In this document: positions 1 to 7,388 of the stretch, in pieces
Layout: the number at the start of each line of letters is the position of its first letter
Numbering within the stretch: position 1 is the first letter of the stretch
NCBI RefSeq assembly: GCF_014836945.1
Contig: NZ_JACSPX010000001.1
Coordinates: 1,139,510 to 1,203,509 of the forward strand
Length of the DNA stretch: 64,000 bases
Direction of reading: 5' to 3'
Source: Microbacterium commune
GTDB taxonomy: Bacteria > Actinomycetota > Actinomycetes > Actinomycetales > Microbacteriaceae
Notes under the pieces: model-generated
What the model was told of the DNA's origin: nothing
Databases searched by the model: none
The model's input: only the letters and a program-made list of their open reading frames with translations
Program-made: the position numbers and the translations under genes

Positions 1-15
1 GAACATGGCGTTCCG

Positions 16-41
16 TCCGACATCTGGCGTGTCGGCCCCCG
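16..41. repeat. Palindromic element copy A (right arm only)
   Basis: The right arm of the 67-bp palindrome family begins just after the window edge and is followed by TAACCTGCTGAGG. It has CTGGCGTG where most copies have CTGGAGTG, a change also seen in the left arm of the copy at 14740. The left arm must lie before base 1. The copy sits directly after the stop of the betaine-binding protein gene (84), a typical intergenic position. Confidence 0.8.
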
Positions 42-83
42 GATCGTAACCTGCTGAGGGTGCAGCGTCAGCCGGTCAGCGGG

Positions 84-992
84 TCACTTGATGACGTCGG
101 GGTTCTCCTCGAGCCATGCCTGGACGGCCTCGCGCTCCTTGCCCTCGCCGTACTCGTTCACGACCATGTCCTCGAGCGAGCCGTACTGCTCGTCGTCGAG
201 CTTGATGCTCTCGATCAGCTCGGCGGCCTCGGGGTACTTGTCCGCGAAGCCCTTCGTGCCCAGGAAGTGCAGGCCCTCGGCCTCGCCCATCAGGCCGTTC
301 GGGTCTTCGAGGTCCTTCACCGGGAAGGCGTCGTTGGCCCAGAACGGACGCCACAGCGTGACGACGATGTCCTCCTGCTTGTCGGTCGCCTTCTTCAGCT
401 CGGTGAGCATGGCTGCGGTCGACGAGGTGACCAGCTCGTACTCGCTGTTCAGACCGGTCTCTTCGAGCATCTTGGTGGTCTGCTCAGTCAGGCCGGCACC
501 CGGCTCGATGCCGATGATCTTGCCGTCGTAGTCCGCGGCCTTGCCCTTGAGGTCCTCGATCGAGGTGAGCTCGGAGTACTCGGGCACCGCGATGGTGAGC
601 TTCGCGTTCTCGTAGTAGGTGCCGAGGTCTTCGATGTCGTCGCCGTACTCGTCCATGTACTTCTTGTGGGTCAGCTCGGGCCACGCCGACGGGTAGATGT
701 CGACGTCGCCCTGCGCGAGTCCGGTGTACAGCGGGCCGGCGTCGGTGAGGGTCTTCATCTCGACGTCGTAGCCGATCTCCTCGAGCTTGTTCTCGAGCAG
801 GTACGCGGTGCTGAGGCCGTCGGTCCACGATGGCAGGAAGCCGAGCGTGATGGTGCCCTTGTCGCCCGGGGAGCCGCCGTCGGCGTCGCCGCCGGTGCCG
901 CCCGTTCCGCCGGCGCCACCCGAGGCGCATCCGGCGAGCGCGAGCGAGCCGATGGCGCCCATGGCCAGAAGTGCAGTGATCTTCTTCTTCAC
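84..992 (-). CDS. proX: Glycine betaine/proline ABC transporter substrate-binding lipoprotein
   Basis: A secreted lipoprotein of 302 residues that captures glycine betaine, proline betaine or similar compatible solutes for import. The N-terminus is a KKK stretch, a hydrophobic core and a lipobox LAGC (Cys at about 22), then a Gly/Asp-rich linker. The body matches the OpuAC family, with the segments LPSWTDGLSTAYLLE and DVDIYPSAWPEL; the tryptophans are candidates for the aromatic betaine cage. The start is GTG, giving the expected signal peptide. It is the last gene of a three-gene operon with permease and ATPase, 54 bp behind the permease. Whether it prefers betaine or proline cannot be read from sequence. 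Confidence 0.92.
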   Translation of the reverse strand: MKKKITALLAMGAIGSLALAGCASGGAGGTGGTGGDADGGSPGDKGTITLGFLPSWTDGLSTAYLLENKLEEIGYDVEMKTLTDAGPLYTGLAQGDVDIYPSAWPELTHKKYMDEYGDDIEDLGTYYENAKLTIAVPEYSELTSIEDLKGKAADYDGKIIGIEPGAGLTEQTTKMLEETGLNSEYELVTSSTAAMLTELKKATDKQEDIVVTLWRPFWANDAFPVKDLEDPNGLMGEAEGLHFLGTKGFADKYPEAAELIESIKLDDEQYGSLEDMVVNEYGEGKEREAVQAWLEENPDVIK

Positions 993-1046
993 GATGTTCT
1001 CTTTCTGTTGCGTATGTGTGATTGCGGGGTGTTGCAGGGTGCCGTC

Positions 1047-1973
1047 TCAGGCAGGCTGCAGCACGGCATCCGGTGCGGTGACGGATGCCGAGGCGCGGCG
1101 CCGCGCTTCACGGCGACGCGCCAGGACGCCGAGCAGCGACGCGTGGTTCTCGGCCGGTGCGCCGAGGGCGGCGGTGACCCGGTCGAGGAAGACGGCGATC
1201 AGCACGACGCCGAGGCCCGCCTCGACGCCCTTGGCGATGTTGATCGTCGAGATCGCCTCGACGACCATCTTGCCGAGGCCGTCGGCGCCGGCCATGCCGG
1301 CGATGACCGCCATCGACAGGGCGAGCATGATCACCTGATTGATGCCGGCCATGATGGTCGGCATCGCGAGCGGCAGCTGGATGCCGCGCAGGATCTGCCC
1401 GGGCTTCGCGCCGAACGCCTGACCGGCCTCGACCGTCTCGGCGTCGACGCCGCGGATGCCGAGCTCGGTGAGTCGCACACCGGGAGGCAGCGCGAAGATG
1501 ATCGTCGCGACCATGCCGGGCACCACGCCGATGCCGAAGAACACGATCGCGGGGATCAGATAGACGAAGGCGGGCATGGTCTGCATGAAGTCGAGCACCG
1601 GCTTCAGCAGCGCACGCACCGTGGCATTGCGGGCCGACCAGATGCCCAGCGGCACGGCGATCAGCACCGCGACGACCGTCGCGACGAGCACGAGCGACAT
1701 GGTCTGCATGGCGGGGACCCACAGGTTCATGCCCACGATCAGCAGCAACGACACGGCGGTGCCGATTGCGAGCTGCCACGAGCGCACCAGCCACGCGATG
1801 AGCGCGGCGATCGCGATGATCGCGATGAAGTGCACCGAGAGCAGACCGTCAGTCAGTCCGTTGACGAGGAAGCCGAAGACGAACGCGATGCCATCGAGCA
1901 GACCGTCGAGGTTGTCCTTGACCCAGTCGACGATGCCGGCGACCCAGGTTCCGATCGGAATGCGGAAATCCAT
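1047..1973 (-). CDS. proW: Glycine betaine/proline ABC transporter permease
   Basis: Inner-membrane permease of 308 residues that forms the translocation path for compatible solutes. About six or seven hydrophobic helices are visible. The EAA-type loop that docks on the ATPase is around VEAGQAFGAKPGQILRGIQLP (residues about 190-210). The family hallmark LDFMQTMPAFVYLIPAI is present. Its ATG overlaps the stop of the upstream ATPase gene by one base (TGATG), so translation is probably coupled. The C-terminal tail after about residue 270 is Arg/Ala rich and looks unstructured. Confidence 0.92.
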   Translation of the reverse strand: MDFRIPIGTWVAGIVDWVKDNLDGLLDGIAFVFGFLVNGLTDGLLSVHFIAIIAIAALIAWLVRSWQLAIGTAVSLLLIVGMNLWVPAMQTMSLVLVATVVAVLIAVPLGIWSARNATVRALLKPVLDFMQTMPAFVYLIPAIVFFGIGVVPGMVATIIFALPPGVRLTELGIRGVDAETVEAGQAFGAKPGQILRGIQLPLAMPTIMAGINQVIMLALSMAVIAGMAGADGLGKMVVEAISTINIAKGVEAGLGVVLIAVFLDRVTAALGAPAENHASLLGVLARRREARRRASASVTAPDAVLQPA

Positions 1974-3307
1974 CAGCGCACCTCCTCGGTGTCAGCGGTG
2001 CCGGCAGGGGTGTCGTCTACGGCCGGCTCTACGGCCGCCTCGGTGAACGAGCTCGCCTCGGCGAGCACCTCGTCGATGACGGCCTGCGGCATGGGGTTCA
2101 GGGGCAGGGTGAGCTCGCCCGTCGCTCCCGGCCCGGGGCCGAGGGCGGCGAGCAGGGTGACGCGCGGGATCACACCGGTGAGGCGCCCCTCGGCATCCGT
2201 CACCGCGAGCGGAACGGGGGATTCGACCGACGGGATGAAGAGGTTCATCAGCACCTCGTTCTCGTCGACCTTCTGCGGCACCGGCTTGATGATCGATGCG
2301 AGCGAGGACTCGCCCTTGCGCACGAGCTTCACGGCATCCCGGTCGGTGACGATGCCGACGAGCTTGCGGTCGCGGCCGACCACGTAGGTCGCCGACATGT
2401 AGGCATCCCGCATCTGGCGCAGCGCCGTGCGGGGTCCCGACGACTCGGCCACGACGGGGCGCGGGCGCTCCATGACGTTCGACGCGGTGAGCACGCGGGC
2501 GCGGTCGACGTCCTGCACGAACTGCTCCACGTAGTCGTTCGCGGGGTCGGTGAGGATGTCTTCGGGCGTGCCGATCTGCACGATGCGACCGTCGCGCATT
2601 ACGGCGATGCGATCGCCGAGGAACATGGCCTCGTTGAGGTCGTGCGTGATGAACACGATGGTCTTGCGCAGCTTCCCCTGCAGCTCGACGAGCTGCTCCT
2701 GCATCTCGCGGCGGATCAGCGGGTCGAGGGCGCTGAACGCCTCGTCCATCAGCAGGATGTCGGTGTCGGCGGCGAGCGCGCGGGCGATGCCGACGCGCTG
2801 CTGCATGCCGCCCGACAGCTCGCTGGGCAGCTTGTCGCCCCAGCCGTCGAGACCCACCAGGGACAGGATCTCGTCGGCCTTGCGCAGCCGTTCGGTCTTG
2901 CCGACGCCTTTCAGCTCGAGCGGGTAGGCCACGTTGTCGGCGACCGTGCGGTGCGGCAGCAGCGCGAAGTGCTGGAACACCATCGACACGCGGTCACGAC
3001 GGATGTCGCGCAGGCGCGAGGCCGGGATGCCGGTGATCGCGTCTCCGCCGATCGTGATCTCGCCCGCGGTGGCGTCGTGCAGGCCGTTGAGCATGCGGAT
3101 GATGGTCGACTTGCCGGATCCCGACAGGCCCATGATGACGAAGATCTCACCGCGGTTCACGGTGAAGCTCGCGTCGATGACGGCTGCGGTGCCGACGTCC
3201 TGCACCTCGGTGCGGGTCTCACCGGCCTTCAGACGCTTCACGGCCTGCTGCGGATTACGACCGAAGACCTTGTAGATATTGCGCGCTTCAAGAGCGGTTT
3301 CGGACAC
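1973..3307 (-). CDS. proV: Glycine betaine/proline ABC transporter ATPase with CBS domains
   Basis: The energising ATPase of the ProU-type importer, 444 residues. Walker A is GLSGSGKST, the signature LSGGMQQR and Walker B ILLMDEAFSALD. After about residue 280 follow two CBS repeats, which in OpuA-type transporters sense ionic strength, so this system is likely osmotically gated. I chose the GTG at 3307 because a GGGGGAA ribosome site precedes it and the protein then begins SETALEARNIYKVFG, the usual family start; a longer frame to 3379 adds only non-conserved residues. First gene of the operon. Upstream, 3308-3678 holds the regulatory region and an inverted repeat. Confidence 0.93.
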   Translation of the reverse strand: MSETALEARNIYKVFGRNPQQAVKRLKAGETRTEVQDVGTAAVIDASFTVNRGEIFVIMGLSGSGKSTIIRMLNGLHDATAGEITIGGDAITGIPASRLRDIRRDRVSMVFQHFALLPHRTVADNVAYPLELKGVGKTERLRKADEILSLVGLDGWGDKLPSELSGGMQQRVGIARALAADTDILLMDEAFSALDPLIRREMQEQLVELQGKLRKTIVFITHDLNEAMFLGDRIAVMRDGRIVQIGTPEDILTDPANDYVEQFVQDVDRARVLTASNVMERPRPVVAESSGPRTALRQMRDAYMSATYVVGRDRKLVGIVTDRDAVKLVRKGESSLASIIKPVPQKVDENEVLMNLFIPSVESPVPLAVTDAEGRLTGVIPRVTLLAALGPGPGATGELTLPLNPMPQAVIDEVLAEASSFTEAAVEPAVDDTPAGTADTEEVR

Positions 3308-3678
3308 GTTTCCCCCGTTGCCCACCGATTCTTCGGGTCTCGGCGGGCCGCTTCGGTTACGCCCGGGTGACGTTCTCAAGGCCGTTTCGACAGATGCTGC
3401 ACAGCGGCACGGACGGGGATTTCGGACCCCCGCGACAGAACATCGACCGTACGCCCACGCCTCTTCATGTACAGCTCGTGTCGAAGGAAGGACGCGGCCG
3501 CGGACTGGTCACTGTGACCTCTCGGCCACCTAGCCACGCTAACGAATGGCTGATCCGGTGGCAAATCCTGATTGCGGTTTTCGCGTGTCACCGGGGGTTC
3601 TCCCCCTCAGTTCGAATCGCTCGTATTGCCGTGTTCCTGGTCGGAACACGGCAATATGAGCGATTCGAAAGCGGTGGG
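3308..3678. other. Intergenic region upstream of proV
   Basis: This 371-bp stretch lies between the proV start and the stop of the methyltransferase gene; both are on the minus strand. It must carry the proV promoter, but I cannot single out a convincing -35/-10 pair. The only striking structure is the long inverted repeat at 3611-3669. The open frames here show no coding bias or family resemblance. Confidence 0.6.
3611..3669. repeat. Inverted repeat, TTCGAATCGCT family (copy 1)
   Basis: Two 26-bp arms (3611-3636 and 3644-3669) separated by 7 bases pair with a single mismatch. The arms begin TTCGAATCGCT and end AGCGATTCGAA; the same 11 terminal bases bound a second element at 38911-38971, so this is a dispersed repeat family and not a one-off operator. 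It lies 10 bp after the methyltransferase stop and could also end transcription. No T-run follows the stem on either strand. Confidence 0.85.
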
Positions 3679-4800
3679 TCAGCCGCGGCGGACGCTGCGC
3701 GTGACGGTGAACTTCGGGGTGCGGGCGACCTGCTCGGTCGGGCCCACGTCGCGGGTCAGCACGCCGCGATGATCGAGGTGCGAGTTGAACACCGTCCACA
3801 CCTCGCCACCGGGGCGCAGCAGTCGCGCCGCCGCCTGGATGAGGCGATGACCGGCACCCTCGTGCACGCTCGTCCCGAGATGGAACGGCGGATTCAGCAG
3901 GATGAGGTCGGCCGATCCGTCTGGCAGCTCGGAGCCCGCGTCGTCGAGGGTCACGGTCACGCGCCCGGCGAGGCCATTGGCGACGACGGATGCCTGAGCC
4001 GAGCGCGCCGCGGAGGCCGACCGATCGGTGGCGGTGATCCTGGCATCCGGATGCTGCTGCGCGAACGCGACCGCGAGCGCCCCCGTGCCGCACCCGAGAT
4101 CGACGACGTGCAGCGCAGGCGGGTCGGGCGGAGCGAGGGTCGGCATCACGTCGATCAGCACCCGTGTTCCGATGTCGAGGCGCGGGCCGGCGAACGCGCC
4201 GCCGTACGCGCACAGGGTGAAGCCGTCGTGCTGACGGCTGACCGGGAACGGCGGCTGGTCGGGCACGGGCAGGAGGCCGGATGCCACGATCAGCCGTGAC
4301 TTGCGCTCCGCGCGCTGCGGCTGCACAGCCGCGAAGTACCGCCCGAGCACCTCGTTCTGGGTGAGCGCCATGTGCTTCACCCGTCCACCCGCGACGAGCG
4401 TGACATCGGGCGCCGCCCAGCGGGCGACCGCGTCGGCGATCTCCTCGAGCTCGGCGAGCCCCTTGGGCAGCTGCAGCAGCACGAGACGCGCGCCGCTGAG
4501 CAGCGAGCTGTCGAGTTCGTGCGCCGCGGGCATCGGCAGATCGAGCGCCCGGGCGTTGGCGGCGAGCGCACGTCGGCCGGTGATGAGGTCCTGATGCGCG
4601 CGGAGACCCTGGACGCCTGCATCCGCCAGCGCGAGGGCGATCGCGCCGTACTCGTCGCCGATGATCGCGGTCTCACCGCCGGCGATTCCGGTGTCGAGCG
4701 CGCGTTGCACGAGCAGCTGGTCGGTGGCATCCCACGCCTGCAGGTTCGCGGCCTCGACGTCGGGAGATCGCCGCAGTCTGCTGTAGTCGAGCTCGGGCAC
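3679..4800 (-). CDS. Class I SAM-dependent rRNA (guanine-N2) methyltransferase, RlmG/RsmC-like
   Basis: A 373-residue two-domain methyltransferase. The N-terminal half is a degenerate Rossmann domain. The C-terminal half has the SAM site DLGCGTGALAVAF (about 235) and the catalytic NPPFH motif (about 295) found in enzymes that methylate guanine N2 in 16S or 23S rRNA. The duplicated layout fits RlmG (23S G1835) or RsmC (16S G1207); I cannot decide between them. GTG start. A minus-strand -10 box TAGTGT (4812-4807) sits six bases before it, so the mRNA is probably leaderless. Divergent from tetR. Confidence 0.85.
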   Translation of the reverse strand: MPELDYSRLRRSPDVEAANLQAWDATDQLLVQRALDTGIAGGETAIIGDEYGAIALALADAGVQGLRAHQDLITGRRALAANARALDLPMPAAHELDSSLLSGARLVLLQLPKGLAELEEIADAVARWAAPDVTLVAGGRVKHMALTQNEVLGRYFAAVQPQRAERKSRLIVASGLLPVPDQPPFPVSRQHDGFTLCAYGGAFAGPRLDIGTRVLIDVMPTLAPPDPPALHVVDLGCGTGALAVAFAQQHPDARITATDRSASAARSAQASVVANGLAGRVTVTLDDAGSELPDGSADLILLNPPFHLGTSVHEGAGHRLIQAAARLLRPGGEVWTVFNSHLDHRGVLTRDVGPTEQVARTPKFTVTRSVRRG

Positions 4801-4806
4801 CTGCTC

Positions 4807-4812
4807 ACACTA
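4807..4812 (-). promoter_or_regulatory. -10 box of the methyltransferase gene (leaderless)
   Basis: TAGTGT on the minus strand ends six bases before the GTG at 4800, placing the predicted transcript start at the start codon. No ribosome site lies between. The adjacent inverted repeat begins at 4815. Confidence 0.6.
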
Positions 4813-4814
4813 TC

Positions 4815-4903
4815 GAGAACCGCTTCTCGCTCCGGTATGAGTTCGTGCCGCTCAAGAGGGCTTCAGGCGGCAGAAAGTCATACCGGAGCGAGGGGTGGTT
4901 CTC
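4815..4903. repeat. Long inverted repeat between divergent genes
   Basis: Two 26-bp arms (4815-4840 and 4878-4903) read GAGAACC...CCGGTATGA and its complement with two mismatches. They enclose a 37-base loop that contains a small inner stem GTGCCG/CGGCAG. The element fills the space between the methyltransferase promoter and the tetR promoter. No second copy is visible in the window, but arm length and layout match the other palindromes here. Confidence 0.8.
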
Positions 4904-4923
4904 CTTTTCGCGAGGCAGGGAGA

Positions 4924-4952
4924 TTGACACGCACTGAACGCGCGTTTAGTCT
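4924..4952 (+). promoter_or_regulatory. tetR/ABC operon promoter with overlapping operator
   Basis: TTGACA (4924-4929), a 17-bp spacer and TAGTCT (4947-4952) form a near-consensus housekeeping promoter whose start would fall on or next to the ATG at 4960. The spacer and -10 box hold an 18-bp near-palindrome (4933-4950), ACTGAACGCGCGTTTAGT, with one unpaired position. This is the right place for autorepression by the TetR protein. Confidence 0.8.
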
Positions 4953-4959
4953 GCTCTAC

Positions 4960-5613
4960 ATGCGTTCAGCATCTGACGACCTCACCGCGCGAGCCCGCAT
5001 CCGCGAGGCCGCGATCCGCGCTTTCGCGCGCGACGGGTTCGACGCGGCGAGCTTGCGCGCGATCGCGAAGGAAGCGGGCGTGAGCGCCGCCCTGATCGTG
5101 CACCACTTCGGCAACAAGAACGCGCTGCGCACCGCTTGCGACGACTACGTCGTCGCCGCGTTCATCGACGACAAGCACGAGCTGATCGAGACGCCGACGG
5201 CCGATCGCGTCCGCGCCGCGCTGCACGATGTCGAGCGCTACGGACCGTACATCGACTACCTCGGGCGCATGCTCGGCGACCGGTCGCCGGCCGCCGACCG
5301 CCTGTTCGACGAGATCGTCCGCGTCACCCGCGACATGCTCGACGAGCAGCGCGAAGCGGGACTCCTCGTCGAGATGAGCGACCCCGAGATGACCACGCTG
5401 CTCGTGGTGATGATGGGCCTCGCGCCCGTGATGATGCGAGCGCAGGTCGGCCGGATGCTCGGTCAGGACCAGCTGAGTCCGGCCGGCATGGTGCGCACCA
5501 CGCTTCCCACGCTCGAGCTGCTCACGCACGGCATCTACTCGAGCACCGCATTCCTCGACGGGGCACGCCAAGCCCTGGCATCCGATAAGCCCTCCGAAGG
5601 AGGCGCATCATGA
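4960..5613 (+). CDS. TetR/AcrR family transcriptional regulator
   Basis: A 217-residue repressor. The N-terminal helix-turn-helix (residues about 12-60) contains ASLRAIAKEAGVSAALIVHHFGNKNALRTA; the rest is an all-helical ligand domain. It probably represses itself and the two ABC exporter genes behind it, because the promoter carries a palindrome and the ABC gene overlaps its stop by four bases (ATGA). The ATG at 4960 is chosen since it lies just after the -10 box; upstream in-frame codons precede the promoter. Ligand unknown. Confidence 0.9.
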   Translation: MRSASDDLTARARIREAAIRAFARDGFDAASLRAIAKEAGVSAALIVHHFGNKNALRTACDDYVVAAFIDDKHELIETPTADRVRAALHDVERYGPYIDYLGRMLGDRSPAADRLFDEIVRVTRDMLDEQREAGLLVEMSDPEMTTLLVVMMGLAPVMMRAQVGRMLGQDQLSPAGMVRTTLPTLELLTHGIYSSTAFLDGARQALASDKPSEGGAS

Positions 5614-6563
5614 GTTCCGTCATCGACATCACCGCGCTGCACAAGCGCTTCGGGTGGCGCACTGCCCTGCATGGCCTCGACATGCATGTGCAGCGCGGCA
5701 CGATCTACGGCCTGATCGGGCCGAACGGCGCGGGCAAGACGACGACCCTGCGCACCCTGGTCGACATCATCCGTCCCACCTCCGGCGAGGTGCGCGTGCT
5801 CGGCGAGGAGCCGCGGCACGGCGGCGCCCGACTGCGACGACGGATCGGCTTCGTGCCCGGCGAGCTGCATCTCGAGGGGCGCGTCACCGGGCACCGGATG
5901 CTGTCGTTCTACGCCGAGGTGTCGGACCCGGTCGATCGCGGGTATACGTCCGAGCTCGCCGAGCGCCTCGGCGTCGACCTATCACGCCCGGTGCGCAGCC
6001 TGTCGAAGGGCAACAAGCAGAAGATCGGTCTCATCCAGGCGTTCATGCACCGGCCTGAGCTGCTCATCCTCGATGAGCCGACCAGCGGGCTCGATCCGCT
6101 GATGCAGCGCGAGTTCCTCTCGATGGTGCGCGAAGCGCGCGATGCCGGGCAGACCGTGCTGCTCAGCTCGCACGTGCTCAGCGAGATTCAGCAGGTCGCC
6201 GACGAGGTCGCGGTGCTCGCGGCGGGGCGCGTGGTCGCGAGCGGCGACGTCGCCTCGCTGCGCCTCGGCTCGGTGCGGCGAGTGCGGGCCTCGCTCGAAG
6301 GATCGGATCCGGATGCCGTGCGCCGCCGCTTCATGGGCATCCCGGGCGTGCGCGAGATCGACCTCCTTCCGCGCGGCGGCGTGCTGCACCTCACCGCGAC
6401 CGTAGACGGCCCGATCGACCCGTTCGTGAAGGCGCTCGCGCAGATGACCGTGCACGACCTGACCGTCGAGGAGCCCGATCTGGAGGAGAGCGTGCTGCGC
6501 CTGTACTCCGCCGGCTCTGCCTCATCGATCGGAACCGCGGGTCACGAGGGAGGCGCACGATGA
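5610..6563 (+). CDS. ABC exporter ATP-binding protein
   Basis: A 317-residue ATPase of the drug/antibiotic exporter (DrrA/CcmA) type. Walker A is GPNGAGKTT, the signature SLSKGNKQK and Walker B LLILDEPTSGLD. A C-terminal extension of about 90 residues after the nucleotide-binding domain is usual in this family. It is coupled to tetR by an ATGA overlap and to the permease by another. With TetR control this suggests inducible efflux of a drug or toxic metabolite. Confidence 0.9.
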   Translation: MSSVIDITALHKRFGWRTALHGLDMHVQRGTIYGLIGPNGAGKTTTLRTLVDIIRPTSGEVRVLGEEPRHGGARLRRRIGFVPGELHLEGRVTGHRMLSFYAEVSDPVDRGYTSELAERLGVDLSRPVRSLSKGNKQKIGLIQAFMHRPELLILDEPTSGLDPLMQREFLSMVREARDAGQTVLLSSHVLSEIQQVADEVAVLAAGRVVASGDVASLRLGSVRRVRASLEGSDPDAVRRRFMGIPGVREIDLLPRGGVLHLTATVDGPIDPFVKALAQMTVHDLTVEEPDLEESVLRLYSAGSASSIGTAGHEGGAR

Positions 6564-7360
6564 GCGCCGCGCTGCCGGTGTTCCGGCGCAGCATCCGGGA
6601 GTCGTGGCGCGGCGTGATCGGCTGGAGCGTCGGCATCGCGGCGGTGCTGCTGCTGTACCTGCCGCTGTACCCCAGCTTCGGCGCGAGCGGGCAGCTCGAA
6701 GACATCATCAAGGCCCTGCCGTCGCAGCTCATCGAGACACTGGGCTACGACCAGATCGCCACCGGCGCCGGCTACGCGCAGAGCACCTTCTACGGACTGA
6801 TGGGCTTTCTGCTGCTGACGATCGCCGCCGTACTGTGGGGCTCGGCCGCGATCGCGGGTGCCGAGGAATCAGGCCGCCTCGAACTCGACCTCGCACACGG
6901 CATCGGCCGGGCGCAGTACGCCGCCGAGTCGACGATCGCCGTGCTCGTGCGGCTGCTCTGGCTGGGTGCCCTGTCGGGGGCGATCGTGTACGCGCTGAAT
7001 GAGCCGGCGGAGCTGGGCATCCATCCGCCGCACATCGCCGGCGCTGCGCTCGCCCTCACCGGGCTCGCCTTCCTCAGCGCAACCGTGGGCTTGCTCGCCG
7101 GAGCTCTCACCGGCCGCAAGGCGTGGGCCACCGGCGCCGCCGCAGCCGTCGCCGTGCTCGGCTACGTGTTCCAGGCCGTGGCGAGGCAGTCGGACGACCT
7201 CGAATGGCTGAACGCGCTCTCGCCGTACGCGTGGGTGTACCGCCAGCCACCGTTGAAGGACGGCGTCGACGCCGGTGGCCTGCTGCTCGTCTGGGGTGTC
7301 GCGGTGGCGCTGGCCGTGGCATCCGCCTTCGCCCTTTCGCGCCGAGACCTGCGGGGATGA
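6560..7360 (+). CDS. ABC-2 type exporter permease
   Basis: Membrane partner of the preceding ATPase, 266 residues with about six hydrophobic helices (around 20-40, 78-100, 120-142, 158-182, 192-212 and 238-258). No catalytic motif is expected. Its size is half that of the usual two-domain tetronasin-type permease, so it probably works as a dimer. ATGA overlap with the ATPase gene shows a single operon with tetR. Confidence 0.85.
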   Translation: MSAALPVFRRSIRESWRGVIGWSVGIAAVLLLYLPLYPSFGASGQLEDIIKALPSQLIETLGYDQIATGAGYAQSTFYGLMGFLLLTIAAVLWGSAAIAGAEESGRLELDLAHGIGRAQYAAESTIAVLVRLLWLGALSGAIVYALNEPAELGIHPPHIAGAALALTGLAFLSATVGLLAGALTGRKAWATGAAAAVAVLGYVFQAVARQSDDLEWLNALSPYAWVYRQPPLKDGVDAGGLLLVWGVAVALAVASAFALSRRDLRG

Positions 7361-7388
7361 CGCCGCGAGCGCTAGCGTGAGCGTCATC

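Noticed and set aside
60..2387. A 775-codon plus-strand frame opposite proX/proW/proV
   Set aside because: It is antisense to three clear ABC genes, rich in His/Arg/Asp, and has no family resemblance; it is a GC-rich shadow.
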